64,000 nucleotides of DNA from Viridibacillus sp050279675 (GTDB taxonomy: Bacteria; Bacillota; Bacilli; Bacillales_A; Planococcaceae): the NCBI RefSeq assembly GCF_050279675.1, contig NZ_JBNNUK010000020.1:3709-67708 (forward strand), in the 5' to 3' direction. This document shows, one piece after another, positions 42,048-50,151 of the stretch (within the stretch, counting starts at the first letter, position 1; each line of letters starts with the position of its first letter). The translations under genes were made by a program, and so were the position numbers. Below the pieces are notes generated by a model. It did no database searches. It saw only the letters and a program-made list of their open reading frames with translations, and had not been told where the DNA came from.

Positions 42048-42803
42048 ATGAGTAAAAATAACCATATCGAATTTCCATTTAAGATGATGGCCTCATTTGC
42101 AGTTTTCGCGCTAATGATGTCAGGTTGTGGAAATGAAAATGCCGAAAATAAGGATGAACAATCATCAAAAAAAACTGAAACATTCCAAGAGGATTTAAAA
42201 ACGCAAGATCAAAAAAAGAATGAACAAAAAGTAGTACGTGATGCTGGTGGTTATATCGAGGGACAAGAGCTTCCTAAAGAAGCGACTTATATAAGCGATT
42301 TGTTAATCGCTAGTAAAAGATATCCTTTACCTGCCGATTTTGCTCCAGGTGAAGATCCTGATGCACGTGAAGCCTTTGAAGAATTAAATGCTGCGGCTGT
42401 ACTTGAAGGATATACTTTTAATGCTTTTAGTACATATCGTTCTTATGATCGTCAAGTTGAGTTGTATGCTAATTATGTAAATAGGGATGGTAAAGAGGCA
42501 GCAGATACGTATAGTGCTCGCCCTGGTTATTCTGAACATCAAACAGGGTTAGCTTTTGATATTGGAGAGGTAGGAAATGAACAGTTCTTTGCCGATGAAG
42601 GTTTCGGTACAACTGCAGCAGGGCAATGGCTTGCAAAAAATGCCCATAAATATGGTTTTGTTATGCGCTATCCTGAAGGAAAAGAAGATGTCACAGGTTA
42701 TATGCATGAATCTTGGCATTTCCGTTATGTAGGTAAAGATATTGCTAAAGATATTTATAAAAATAACAGTACATTAGAAGAATACTTAGAAATCGAAAAA
42801 TAA
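42048..42803 (+). CDS. VanY-type D-alanyl-D-alanine carboxypeptidase lipoprotein (M15 family)
   Basis: This zinc carboxypeptidase of family M15B trims the terminal D-Ala from peptidoglycan stem peptides. The 251-residue protein begins with a lipoprotein signal and lipobox LMMSGC, then a Glu/Lys-rich linker. The catalytic domain shows STYRSYDRQVELY, the zinc motif SEHQTGLAFDI (His and Asp) and ESWHFRYVG (Glu and His). ATG 42048 or GTG 42045 follows an AGGATAGG-like site; the ATG at 42006 would precede that site. It probably acts on the cell surface. Confidence 0.88.
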   Translation: MSKNNHIEFPFKMMASFAVFALMMSGCGNENAENKDEQSSKKTETFQEDLKTQDQKKNEQKVVRDAGGYIEGQELPKEATYISDLLIASKRYPLPADFAPGEDPDAREAFEELNAAAVLEGYTFNAFSTYRSYDRQVELYANYVNRDGKEAADTYSARPGYSEHQTGLAFDIGEVGNEQFFADEGFGTTAAGQWLAKNAHKYGFVMRYPEGKEDVTGYMHESWHFRYVGKDIAKDIYKNNSTLEEYLEIEK

Positions 42804-42820
42804 AATGCTATATAATAGGA

Positions 42821-42855
42821 AAGCCTTCTGAACATAAATTCAGAAGGCTTTTATT
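42821..42855. terminator. Bidirectional terminator between vanY-like gene and cls
   Basis: A perfect 12-bp stem (42821-42832 with 42839-42850) with a 6-nt loop serves converging genes. Confidence 0.92.
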
Positions 42856-42857
42856 GT

Positions 42858-44288
42858 TTATAAAATTGGTGATAGTAGACGAGATACGGATTCTTTCATT
42901 TTTATTATACGAGAACGGTTTGCGTATCTTTCGGGTGTTAATTCAGTACTTAACTGCATATCTTGCTCAAACAATTCTGCTAATTGATGGGAAGTTTCTC
43001 GATCATAGATAAATGCATTTACTTCAAAATTTAGTTTAAAACTTCGGTAGTCAATATTAGCTGTACCTACTGTAGAGGCTTCATCATCGATGACGATCAT
43101 TTTTGAATGCAAGAAACCATTTTCATAAATATAGATTTTAGCCCCGGCTTTAATGAGTTGACCAATATATGAATAGGTTGCCCAGTAAACAAACATATGA
43201 TCAGGTTTGTTAGGAATCATAATACGCACATCAATCCCTGATAAACAAGCAATTCTCACTGCATCCATAAAACTATCATCAGGAATGAAATATGGTGTTT
43301 GAATATAAACGTATTTCTTAGCCATACCAATTAGTTTTACATAGCCGATTTTAATTTGTTCCCATTCTGAATCAGGTCCACTAGAAACTATTTGCAAACC
43401 AACTTCACCTTTACGGGAAAAAGTAGGGAAGTATCGATCAGAATATTCAATATCCTGGTTATCAGAAGCTTGATTCCAGTCTAAAATGAAGCGAGTTTGA
43501 ATTGGATGTACAGAACTTCCTTCTATACGTAAATGTGTGTCACGCCAGTAGCCGAATTTTTTGTTTAATCCAAGGTATTCGTCACCGACATTAAATCCGC
43601 CGAGGTATCCTGTTCGACCATCCACAATAACGAGCTTGCGGTGATTTCGGTAATTCAAACGGGGATTAATGAGAGGTAAGATTGATGGGAAAAATACTTC
43701 CACCTCACCACCTGCCTCTATCAACTCCTTGAAATGTCGCTTGTGTACTCCTCTAGAACCCATTTCATCATATAATACTCTTACTTGTATCCCTTGCTTT
43801 GCTTTTTTTATTAATTCATTGTATATATGTCTTCCCAAGTTATCCATTTTGAAAATATAGTATTGAATATGGATATGATCCTTTGCAGTTTCAATATCTC
43901 TTAGCAAAGCTTTAAATTTTTCAGCACCATCAGAATAAATCTTTACAGCGTTGTCTTGTGTTAGTACAGCATGATTTGAACTTAGGTGCATATAGATAAG
44001 GTCTTTATAATGAGCTGCATCATCTAAACGGTATTCAAACGTACTATCTTCAATTGCTTGCATTTGATAATTGATTAGTTTTTCAATCCCAATTTTCTTG
44101 CGACCTTCCCATCGGAAAAGGTGCTTTTTACGTAATTTGCGACCTAATAATAAATAAAGTATGAAACCGCCTACTGGGAAGAAGAAAAGGACTAATATCC
44201 AAGCCCATGTAGAGGAAGGCTCACGTCGTTCTAAAAATATAATTGGGATTGCTAATAAGATGTTCAGCGATAAGATGATGGATACCAT
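42858..44288 (-). CDS. cls: Cardiolipin synthase
   Basis: Cls is a phospholipase D-type membrane enzyme that joins two phosphatidylglycerols to cardiolipin and glycerol. It has 476 residues with two N-terminal membrane helices. Two HKD active-site motifs are visible: NHRKLVIVDGRTGYLGGFN (near residues 215-235) and LHSKMIVIDDEASTVGTAN (near 395-415). The start at 44288 is preferred because AAGAAGGTG lies 9-10 bases before it; the GTG 12 bases upstream is part of that site. Confidence 0.95.
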   Translation of the reverse strand: MVSIILSLNILLAIPIIFLERREPSSTWAWILVLFFFPVGGFILYLLLGRKLRKKHLFRWEGRKKIGIEKLINYQMQAIEDSTFEYRLDDAAHYKDLIYMHLSSNHAVLTQDNAVKIYSDGAEKFKALLRDIETAKDHIHIQYYIFKMDNLGRHIYNELIKKAKQGIQVRVLYDEMGSRGVHKRHFKELIEAGGEVEVFFPSILPLINPRLNYRNHRKLVIVDGRTGYLGGFNVGDEYLGLNKKFGYWRDTHLRIEGSSVHPIQTRFILDWNQASDNQDIEYSDRYFPTFSRKGEVGLQIVSSGPDSEWEQIKIGYVKLIGMAKKYVYIQTPYFIPDDSFMDAVRIACLSGIDVRIMIPNKPDHMFVYWATYSYIGQLIKAGAKIYIYENGFLHSKMIVIDDEASTVGTANIDYRSFKLNFEVNAFIYDRETSHQLAELFEQDMQLSTELTPERYANRSRIIKMKESVSRLLSPIL

Positions 44289-44468
44289 AAATGAAAACAC
44301 CTTCTTCCATAATTTCTTTTCTTTAGTATATCTTATAAATCTATAAGAAAGAAGAATATAAAGTTCGCATATAAGTTTCTTTAAAACCTACTTGACCAAT
44401 AGGGATTAATGGTTTATGGTATTCTATATAATTATCATTTATGTTTTTCTTTACTAGGAGGATTTACT

Positions 44469-45860
44469 GTGAATATTTTATTGACATCACTCAATGTTGT
44501 AGTACTTTTACTGCTCATTGGTTTATTAATTATTATGCACCGCAAACATATATCTTTTTCAAAAAGGGTATTTGCTGGTCTAGGTTTAGGAATTATATAC
44601 GGGTTAATCTTGCACTTTGCGTATGGCGTTGATGCACAAGTATTAGAAGATTCAGTTGGATGGTTTAGCATCATTGGATCGGGATATGTAAAATTACTTC
44701 AAATGGTTGTAATGCCATTAGTATTTATCTCTATACTTTCAGCGTTTACGAAAGTCATTATCGGTAAAAACTTTGGGAAAATGGCTACACTTATTTTATT
44801 TATCTTAGTTGGTACAACGGCGGTCGCCGCTGCGGTGGGTATTGCTTCTGCTGTAGGCTTTCAATTGGATGCATCACAAATCGTCCAAGGTGATGCAGAG
44901 ATGCAACGTGGTGAAGATATTGCTGCAAAATCAGCAGATATTGGTGAAAAAACGTTGCCACAACAAATTATTGATTTGCTCCCAGCTAATCCATTTTTAG
45001 ATTTAACAGGTGCTCGTTCTACTTCAACAATTGCAGTTGTTATTTTCGCAGCATTCCTAGGGTTTGCTTATTTAGCAGTTAAACGTCAAGACGAAAAGAC
45101 AGCTGATACAATAAAAGTAGGGATTGATGCAATCTATGCTTTAGTAATGGGTGTAGTGAAAATCGTTTTACGTTTAACACCATTCGGTATTTTGGCAATT
45201 ATGGCGTCAACAGTTGCAACATCAGATTTTAGTGCAATATACAATATGGGTAAATTCGTTATCGCTTCATATGTAGCGTTGTTCGTAATGTTCATTGTTC
45301 ACTTATTGATTGTGACTGTGTCAGGTTTAAATCCAATTACTTATGTAAAAAAAGTGGCACCAACATTATTGTTTGCCTTCACTTCACGTTCTAGTGCAGG
45401 TGCATTACCGCTTAATATTCAAACACAAACAAATCGTTTAGGTGTTTCAGAAGGAGTAGCAAATTTCTCTGGTTCATTTGGTTTATCAATTGGTCAAAAT
45501 GGGTGTGCAGGTATCTATCCAGCTATGCTGGCTGTTATGATTGCGCCAAGTGTTGGAATTAACCCATTAGAACCATCATTTATTTTCACGTTGATTGCTG
45601 TAGTAGCAATTAGCTCTTTCGGTGTGGCAGGTGTTGGCGGTGGTGCAACATTCGCGGCAATTCTTGTATTATCAGCGATGAATTTACCAGTAGCCCTTGC
45701 AGGTGTTTTAATTTCTGTTGAGCCATTAATTGATATGGGGCGTACAGCTTTAAATGTAAATGGTTCAATGACTGCAGGTGTTGTAACTGCACGTGTGACA
45801 GGTGAATTGGATAAAGATATTTATAACACTGAAACATCACAAGAACTAACTGAAATTTAA
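44469..45860 (+). CDS. tcyP: L-cystine symporter TcyP-like (DAACS family)
   Basis: This sodium- or proton-coupled dicarboxylate/amino-acid symporter resembles the L-cystine importer TcyP. Its 463 residues equal the Bacillus protein. Membrane helices fill the chain. Key parts are KLLQMVVMPLVFISILSAF, the hairpin TSRSSAGALPLNIQTQ with its serine run, GQNGCAGIYPAMLAVMIAP, and the second hairpin region GVAGVGGGATFAAILVLS. The start is GTG at 44469, 7 bp after AGGAGG. Cystine is inferred from resemblance, and no CymR site was confirmed. Confidence 0.88.
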   Translation: MNILLTSLNVVVLLLLIGLLIIMHRKHISFSKRVFAGLGLGIIYGLILHFAYGVDAQVLEDSVGWFSIIGSGYVKLLQMVVMPLVFISILSAFTKVIIGKNFGKMATLILFILVGTTAVAAAVGIASAVGFQLDASQIVQGDAEMQRGEDIAAKSADIGEKTLPQQIIDLLPANPFLDLTGARSTSTIAVVIFAAFLGFAYLAVKRQDEKTADTIKVGIDAIYALVMGVVKIVLRLTPFGILAIMASTVATSDFSAIYNMGKFVIASYVALFVMFIVHLLIVTVSGLNPITYVKKVAPTLLFAFTSRSSAGALPLNIQTQTNRLGVSEGVANFSGSFGLSIGQNGCAGIYPAMLAVMIAPSVGINPLEPSFIFTLIAVVAISSFGVAGVGGGATFAAILVLSAMNLPVALAGVLISVEPLIDMGRTALNVNGSMTAGVVTARVTGELDKDIYNTETSQELTEI

Positions 45861-45872
45861 TGTACTTAATGA

Positions 45873-45909
45873 AAGCCTGCTCTAGTATTACTTAGATCAG
45901 GCTTTTTTT
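45873..45909 (+). terminator. Terminator after tcyP
   Basis: AAAGCCTG (45873-45880) pairs with CAGGCTTT (45899-45906), with an inner CTA-rich stem and a T7 tail. Confidence 0.87.
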
Positions 45910-45999
45910 ACATCTAGAATCCTTTTTTAAATACGTCTCTGGTCTGATATGGTATATCTTTCTTTTTGATATAGTAAAATAAAGGAAAGAGGTGCTGTG

Positions 46000-46998
46000 G
46001 TGAAGAAAGTATTGGTAAGTATATTCTTAATAGCAATAATTATAGTTTGTGGCTTTTATTATTTTACTGGATTGAAAATGAAAAATGCGATTATCGAGAA
46101 AGAGATTGAGGTAACAGATATAGATGAGATTGAGTTAATAAGCTCGTCTATTGACATTGAAGTCGTTGAAGGTAAAGGGGATAAAGCGGTTTTCACTATA
46201 TCAGGGAGAGCAAATCCTAATTTGACAAAGAAGGCTTCTTTAGATGTAAAGAAAACTGATCGCACTATTGTAGCTGAAGCAAAATTTAAAAGATTATTCT
46301 CATTTTTTGGTTTCAATAGAGGGTCGGTCCACTTAAAAGTAGCATTGCCTAAAGCTACGTATGAAAAAATATTAGTAAATACTTCGTCAGGTGATGTAGC
46401 GTATATAGATATTGCTACGAAAGGGTTAGCTATTCATACCGCTTCAGGTGATATAGTTGGGAATAATATTACTGTAGATGGTGACATAGAACTAACTACT
46501 TCTAGTGGAGATATTAGCGTCCGAGATATGCAAGCGAAGAAAGTTATAATGGATGCAACTTCAGGAGATGTTACAGGTCAAAGCATTACCATCGATGGTG
46601 AAGCAAAATTAACCACATCTAGTGGAGATATAGGCACTCAGGATGTAAAAGCAAAGAGCATAATAATGAATAGTACATCGGGAGAGATAGTTGCGGATTA
46701 TTTATCTGGAGATACTACAGCTAAAACTAGCTCTGGCGATATTGCGGTTTTAGTAAATACATTGAATGGAAATATAACGCTTAGTACTGCAAGTGGAGAT
46801 ACGGCTGTAATTTTGAAAAACAAGGCAGATAATTTAAGTGTAGATTTCATGAGTGATTCAGGAGATGCAACAGTAATATATGCTGGTATGACTTTTAAAG
46901 AGAAAAAAGATCATCGAATCGTGGGGGAAATCGGTAACGGAAACCCGGTCGTGAAATCCCGAACAAATTCAGGTGATTTTGAATTAATCGCACAATAA
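46000..46998 (+). CDS. DUF4097 beta-repeat protein with N-terminal membrane anchor
   Basis: This 332-residue protein has one N-terminal membrane helix (VLVSIFLIAIIIVCGFYYF) and a long repetitive DUF4097 beta domain outside the membrane. From about residue 130 to 290, SGD or SGE recurs about every 20 residues (TSSGDVAY, TASGDIVG, TSSGDISV, ATSGDVTG, TSSGDIGT, STSGEIVA, TSSGDIAV, TASGDTAV, SDSGDATV), as expected for a right-handed beta-solenoid. LiaG-like proteins share this fold. GTG 46000 is chosen since AGAGGTG lies 5 bp before it. The function is unknown, and envelope-stress sensing is a guess. Confidence 0.85.
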   Translation: MKKVLVSIFLIAIIIVCGFYYFTGLKMKNAIIEKEIEVTDIDEIELISSSIDIEVVEGKGDKAVFTISGRANPNLTKKASLDVKKTDRTIVAEAKFKRLFSFFGFNRGSVHLKVALPKATYEKILVNTSSGDVAYIDIATKGLAIHTASGDIVGNNITVDGDIELTTSSGDISVRDMQAKKVIMDATSGDVTGQSITIDGEAKLTTSSGDIGTQDVKAKSIIMNSTSGEIVADYLSGDTTAKTSSGDIAVLVNTLNGNITLSTASGDTAVILKNKADNLSVDFMSDSGDATVIYAGMTFKEKKDHRIVGEIGNGNPVVKSRTNSGDFELIAQ

Positions 46999-47152
46999 TA
47001 CAAAATGGGAAATTACCTCCTTTTTTTCGTAGCCATTTAGCTATAAAATGAAAGTAGAAGAAAATATTCCTATTTTGTGATTAATAGTATTTATATGGAA
47101 ACTTCTATTTAAACATTTCGTTATTATAGTAAAACGTTAAAGGGGCTTTTCT

Positions 47153-48724
47153 ATGTATTGGTGTAAAATTGCGCAGACAGAACATGAATTTGATGAAATC
47201 GCCAAACTTAACTACGAAACATTTGTAGAAGAAATCCCTCAGCATGAGCCAAATCCTAGCGGTCGACGAGTGGATGCTTTTCATCATGAAAATATGTACT
47301 TAGTTGTACTGAAGGATGAAGAGCTCGTTGGTATGGTTGCTTTTCGAGATATTCGACCTTTCTCTTTGGATAATAAGATTGGTCCAGTGGAAAAGTTATT
47401 ACCGGCAGATGCTTTATTAGGGAAGCTTTGTGAGGTACGATTGTTAGCTGTTAAGAAGGAGCATCGAAATGGACGTGTCTTTTTTATACTGACACGAGCT
47501 CTAATCGACTATGCTTATGAAAATGGCTATGGCGCTGCAGTTATCTCTGGTACTGTACGTGAAGAAAAATTGTATATACAAATGGGCTTTGAGGCATTTT
47601 CAGAGCCAGTTGGGGCAGTTGATGCAAAATTTATCCCGATGGTGTTAACGACTGAGCGCTATGAGAAATCGTTAGCAGGTCGTTTTAAGCTACGACGTTA
47701 CTCCTTTTATCCAGGACCAGTCCAAATGACAGAGGCTATTCAAGCGCCCTTACTCAAGACGCCAGTATCTCATCGTTCCTATTCTTTTTCTAGAACGATA
47801 GGACAGGTGCGTAGTAAGTTGGAAGCGTTAAGTGGAGCACGTTATGCACACTTGCTGTTAGGAAGCGGTACATTGGCGAATGAGGCAATGATTGCACAGC
47901 TTACCAAACTCTCTGGAAGAGGATTAATTGTTACGAACGGTGCATTTGGTCAGCGCTTGCAAAAGCAAGCAGAGCGTTGGCATTTAGAACATGACTGGCT
48001 TCGTTATGATTGGGGCCAATCATTTAACGAAGCAGAATTAGAAAGTATTTTAAAACAGTCTGATTTTGAGTGGCTGTTAATGGCTCATGGTGAAACATCT
48101 ACTGGAATGTTAAATAATCTAGAGATGGTACAAAATTTATGCGAGACATATAATGTGAAACTTTGTATGGATTGTGTAAGTTCTTTTGGGACATATCGCT
48201 TTTCAATGGAGAAAGTATTTATAGCAACAGCAGTTAGTGGTAAGGCAGTCGGCACAATGAGTGGTATTGCCGTAGTATTTTCAAATCATGTTATTGCAAA
48301 AAGTGAGCAACTTCCATCGTATATTGATTTAGGCAATTATTCTAATCATAATATTCCATTTACTTATCCAGCGCAGTTGATGGAGAGTTTTAACAACGCG
48401 CTATTAGCCTATACTGAAGGAAATCGCTACGATTTATTGCAAACACGATATAAAAAATTACAACAGGCAGCTATAGATGGAGACTTTACTTTCTTAACAA
48501 CTGAAGGCTATCCAATGATCGTTACATTGAAAGCAGACGAATCTTTAACGAGTATGGCAGATGCTGCAGCGATGAATGGTTTCCATTTACACTACGAAAG
48601 TGCTTATTTAAAAGAGCGTGGATGGGTGCAAATTTCAATCATCCAACCTGACTTTGATGATGCATGGGAACGCTTTAAGAAATGGTATAGTAAGTATAAG
48701 GAATACAGAAAACTTAAATGTTGA
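47153..48724 (+). CDS. GNAT acetyltransferase fused to class-V aminotransferase
   Basis: This 523-residue bifunctional protein has residues 1-170 as a GNAT-type acyltransferase domain. It starts with EIAKLNYETFVEEIPQHEPN; CEVRLLAVKKEHRNGRVFFI is its CoA-binding region and KLYIQMGFEAF its last helix-strand unit. Residues 180-520 are a class-V PLP aminotransferase of the serine-glyoxylate/2-aminoethylphosphonate group. They contain SFYPGPVQMTEAI, LLGSGTLANEAMIAQL, AHGETSTGMLNN, MDCVSSFG with D340 for the pyridine nitrogen, and K364 in AVSGKAVGTMSG for the Schiff base. The start and ribosome site (AAAGGGG) are clear. The substrate is unknown. It may transaminate and then acylate one amino compound. 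Confidence 0.85.
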   Translation: MYWCKIAQTEHEFDEIAKLNYETFVEEIPQHEPNPSGRRVDAFHHENMYLVVLKDEELVGMVAFRDIRPFSLDNKIGPVEKLLPADALLGKLCEVRLLAVKKEHRNGRVFFILTRALIDYAYENGYGAAVISGTVREEKLYIQMGFEAFSEPVGAVDAKFIPMVLTTERYEKSLAGRFKLRRYSFYPGPVQMTEAIQAPLLKTPVSHRSYSFSRTIGQVRSKLEALSGARYAHLLLGSGTLANEAMIAQLTKLSGRGLIVTNGAFGQRLQKQAERWHLEHDWLRYDWGQSFNEAELESILKQSDFEWLLMAHGETSTGMLNNLEMVQNLCETYNVKLCMDCVSSFGTYRFSMEKVFIATAVSGKAVGTMSGIAVVFSNHVIAKSEQLPSYIDLGNYSNHNIPFTYPAQLMESFNNALLAYTEGNRYDLLQTRYKKLQQAAIDGDFTFLTTEGYPMIVTLKADESLTSMADAAAMNGFHLHYESAYLKERGWVQISIIQPDFDDAWERFKKWYSKYKEYRKLKC

Positions 48725-48756
48725 ATGGACTAGTTGAACTGTTAAAACTAGAACGC

Positions 48757-48797
48757 AAAAAAGCAGATGGCGCTAACGCCCATCTGCTTTCTTTTTT
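48757..48797. terminator. Bidirectional terminator between fusion gene and XRE-TPR gene
   Basis: An 11-bp stem (48760-48770 with 48780-48790), extended by GCG/CGC, has A and T tracts on both sides. Its right half lies in the 3' end of the minus-strand gene. Confidence 0.88.
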
Positions 48798-50017
48798 AGC
48801 TTTTCATATGTGTCATTAATAAATTGTTTATAGGGTGTATCTATAAAATGCTCGACTAAATCAACACCGATTTTAGCTTCTTCTAAAGCTTTTGCTAATT
48901 GCCCTTGTTGCTCATAGCATAAAGCTTTATAAGCATATAATTCATTTTGAAGAGATAAATCATACGGGTGGTGGAAATAATTGGGAAATTCGTCGATTTG
49001 TTCAAATGCTTCAAGTGCTTCAGTAAATCGCTTCATCCCGAATAAAGATTTACCTTTTTCAAGATAGTAAAAGGCCATTGTTTTAGTTCCTTCGCACTCA
49101 TCAAACTCGTAGTATTGCTCAACAAACTCATTGCCCTTTTCGTAGTCTTTAATATAACTGTTGTAGTAATGTGCTTTCGTAAAAATGATAAAACCCTTTG
49201 TTGTGGCATCGTCTGTAAAGTCAGCATATTGAGAGAGCTTTTTTAAATAATAATGTATGTTTTGTTCGTTACCATTCATAGCTTCTTTGAACGCGGCTAA
49301 TCGATAAAGATCATCGATGCGATAAAAAATGCGTGATTCTTTCGATAGTTTGATTGCTTCGTTCATGACTCCAAAACCTTCTTCATCCATCCCGATTGCC
49401 AAGTATTCAACAGCTATCATATAAAGTAAATCGAGATTTGGCAGTTCATCTATTACATAGTGATTCCATTCAATTTCTTTTTTAGCAGCTAGTAGAATAT
49501 TTAACGATTCTTCGTAATTATGATTAATGAACATAGCGGATGATTTTAAAATATAGGCACGTAGCCAATCGTTCATTAAGTTCATCTTTTTGAAGGTTTG
49601 AATAGCACGATCTAATGGTTCTTCCCAATGTTTCTTCTCTACATCATATTTAGCCTCAGCATATAATACTAAAAGTTGTCCTGCTTCGTAACTAATGGGT
49701 AGTCTGTCTATATAAGGCTCAATTAGTTGTAATCTTTCAAGTTGTGGTTCAATTGCTTCTAATAATTTAGGGACCTGGATACTTTTCACTTTCTCAAGTA
49801 ACTCGCGTAATTCGGATGCACTTACTTCCTCTAATAATTCACTTACTTCAATCCCGAGCTGTTCTGCAATATATGCCAAGCTATCCATAGAAGGATTGGC
49901 TTTATCATTTTCAATTAGACTGAGCATACCTTTTGTTAAACGGTCGCCTGCTAGCTCTGCTAATGTTAGCTTTCGCTCCTTGCGAATTTTACGTATTCGC
50001 GTTCCGAGAGTTTCCAT
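48773..50017 (-). CDS. XRE-type regulator with TPR repeats (RRNPP-like architecture)
   Basis: This 414-residue regulator has an N-terminal helix-turn-helix (residues 6-60, RIRKIRKERKLTLAELAGD and KGMLSLIENDKANPSMDSL) and about 330 residues of helical tetratricopeptide-like repeats (for example TMAFYYLEKGKSLFGMKRF and NELYAYKALCYEQQGQLAKA). This is the layout of peptide-sensing RRNPP regulators, though many TPR regulators bind other ligands and no peptide gene was found next to it. It is divergent from an MFS exporter gene, and three palindromic operators lie between them, so it probably controls that exporter and itself. Confidence 0.85.
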   Translation of the reverse strand: METLGTRIRKIRKERKLTLAELAGDRLTKGMLSLIENDKANPSMDSLAYIAEQLGIEVSELLEEVSASELRELLEKVKSIQVPKLLEAIEPQLERLQLIEPYIDRLPISYEAGQLLVLYAEAKYDVEKKHWEEPLDRAIQTFKKMNLMNDWLRAYILKSSAMFINHNYEESLNILLAAKKEIEWNHYVIDELPNLDLLYMIAVEYLAIGMDEEGFGVMNEAIKLSKESRIFYRIDDLYRLAAFKEAMNGNEQNIHYYLKKLSQYADFTDDATTKGFIIFTKAHYYNSYIKDYEKGNEFVEQYYEFDECEGTKTMAFYYLEKGKSLFGMKRFTEALEAFEQIDEFPNYFHHPYDLSLQNELYAYKALCYEQQGQLAKALEEAKIGVDLVEHFIDTPYKQFINDTYEKLKKKADGR

Positions 50018-50042
50018 ACAGACACCTCACTATTTTTGAATT

Positions 50043-50061
50043 AGTTTAATTATATTAAACT
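50043..50061. promoter_or_regulatory. Palindromic operator 1 of the XRE-MFS intergenic region
   Basis: AGTTTAAT-TAT-ATTAAACT is a perfect palindrome with 8-bp arms. It lies near the XRE-TPR promoter, over a candidate minus-strand -10. Confidence 0.7.
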
Positions 50062-50098
50062 TTATCTTGCAATGGAAGTCAAGTACATGGTATTATTT

Positions 50099-50115
50099 GT
50101 TTAATTAAATTAAAC
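50099..50115. promoter_or_regulatory. Palindromic operator 2 of the XRE-MFS intergenic region
   Basis: GTTTAAT-TAA-ATTAAAC repeats the same 7-bp arms. It begins just after the candidate MFS -10 (TATTAT at 50091-50096, with TTGCAA at 50067-50072). Confidence 0.7.
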
Positions 50116-50116
50116 A

Positions 50117-50133
50117 TTTCAATTAAATTAAAC
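50117..50133. promoter_or_regulatory. Operator 3, degenerate copy
   Basis: TTTCAAT-TAA-ATTAAAC keeps the right arm and spacer and has two changes in the left arm. It follows operator 2 at 18-bp spacing, so bound dimers would sit side by side. Confidence 0.6.
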
Positions 50134-50151
50134 TAAAGGTGGAGATGGCAA

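Noticed and set aside
44380..44440. CymR-type site upstream of tcyP
   Set aside because: The CAATAGGGATTAATGG stretch only loosely resembles CymR targets, so no feature is claimed.
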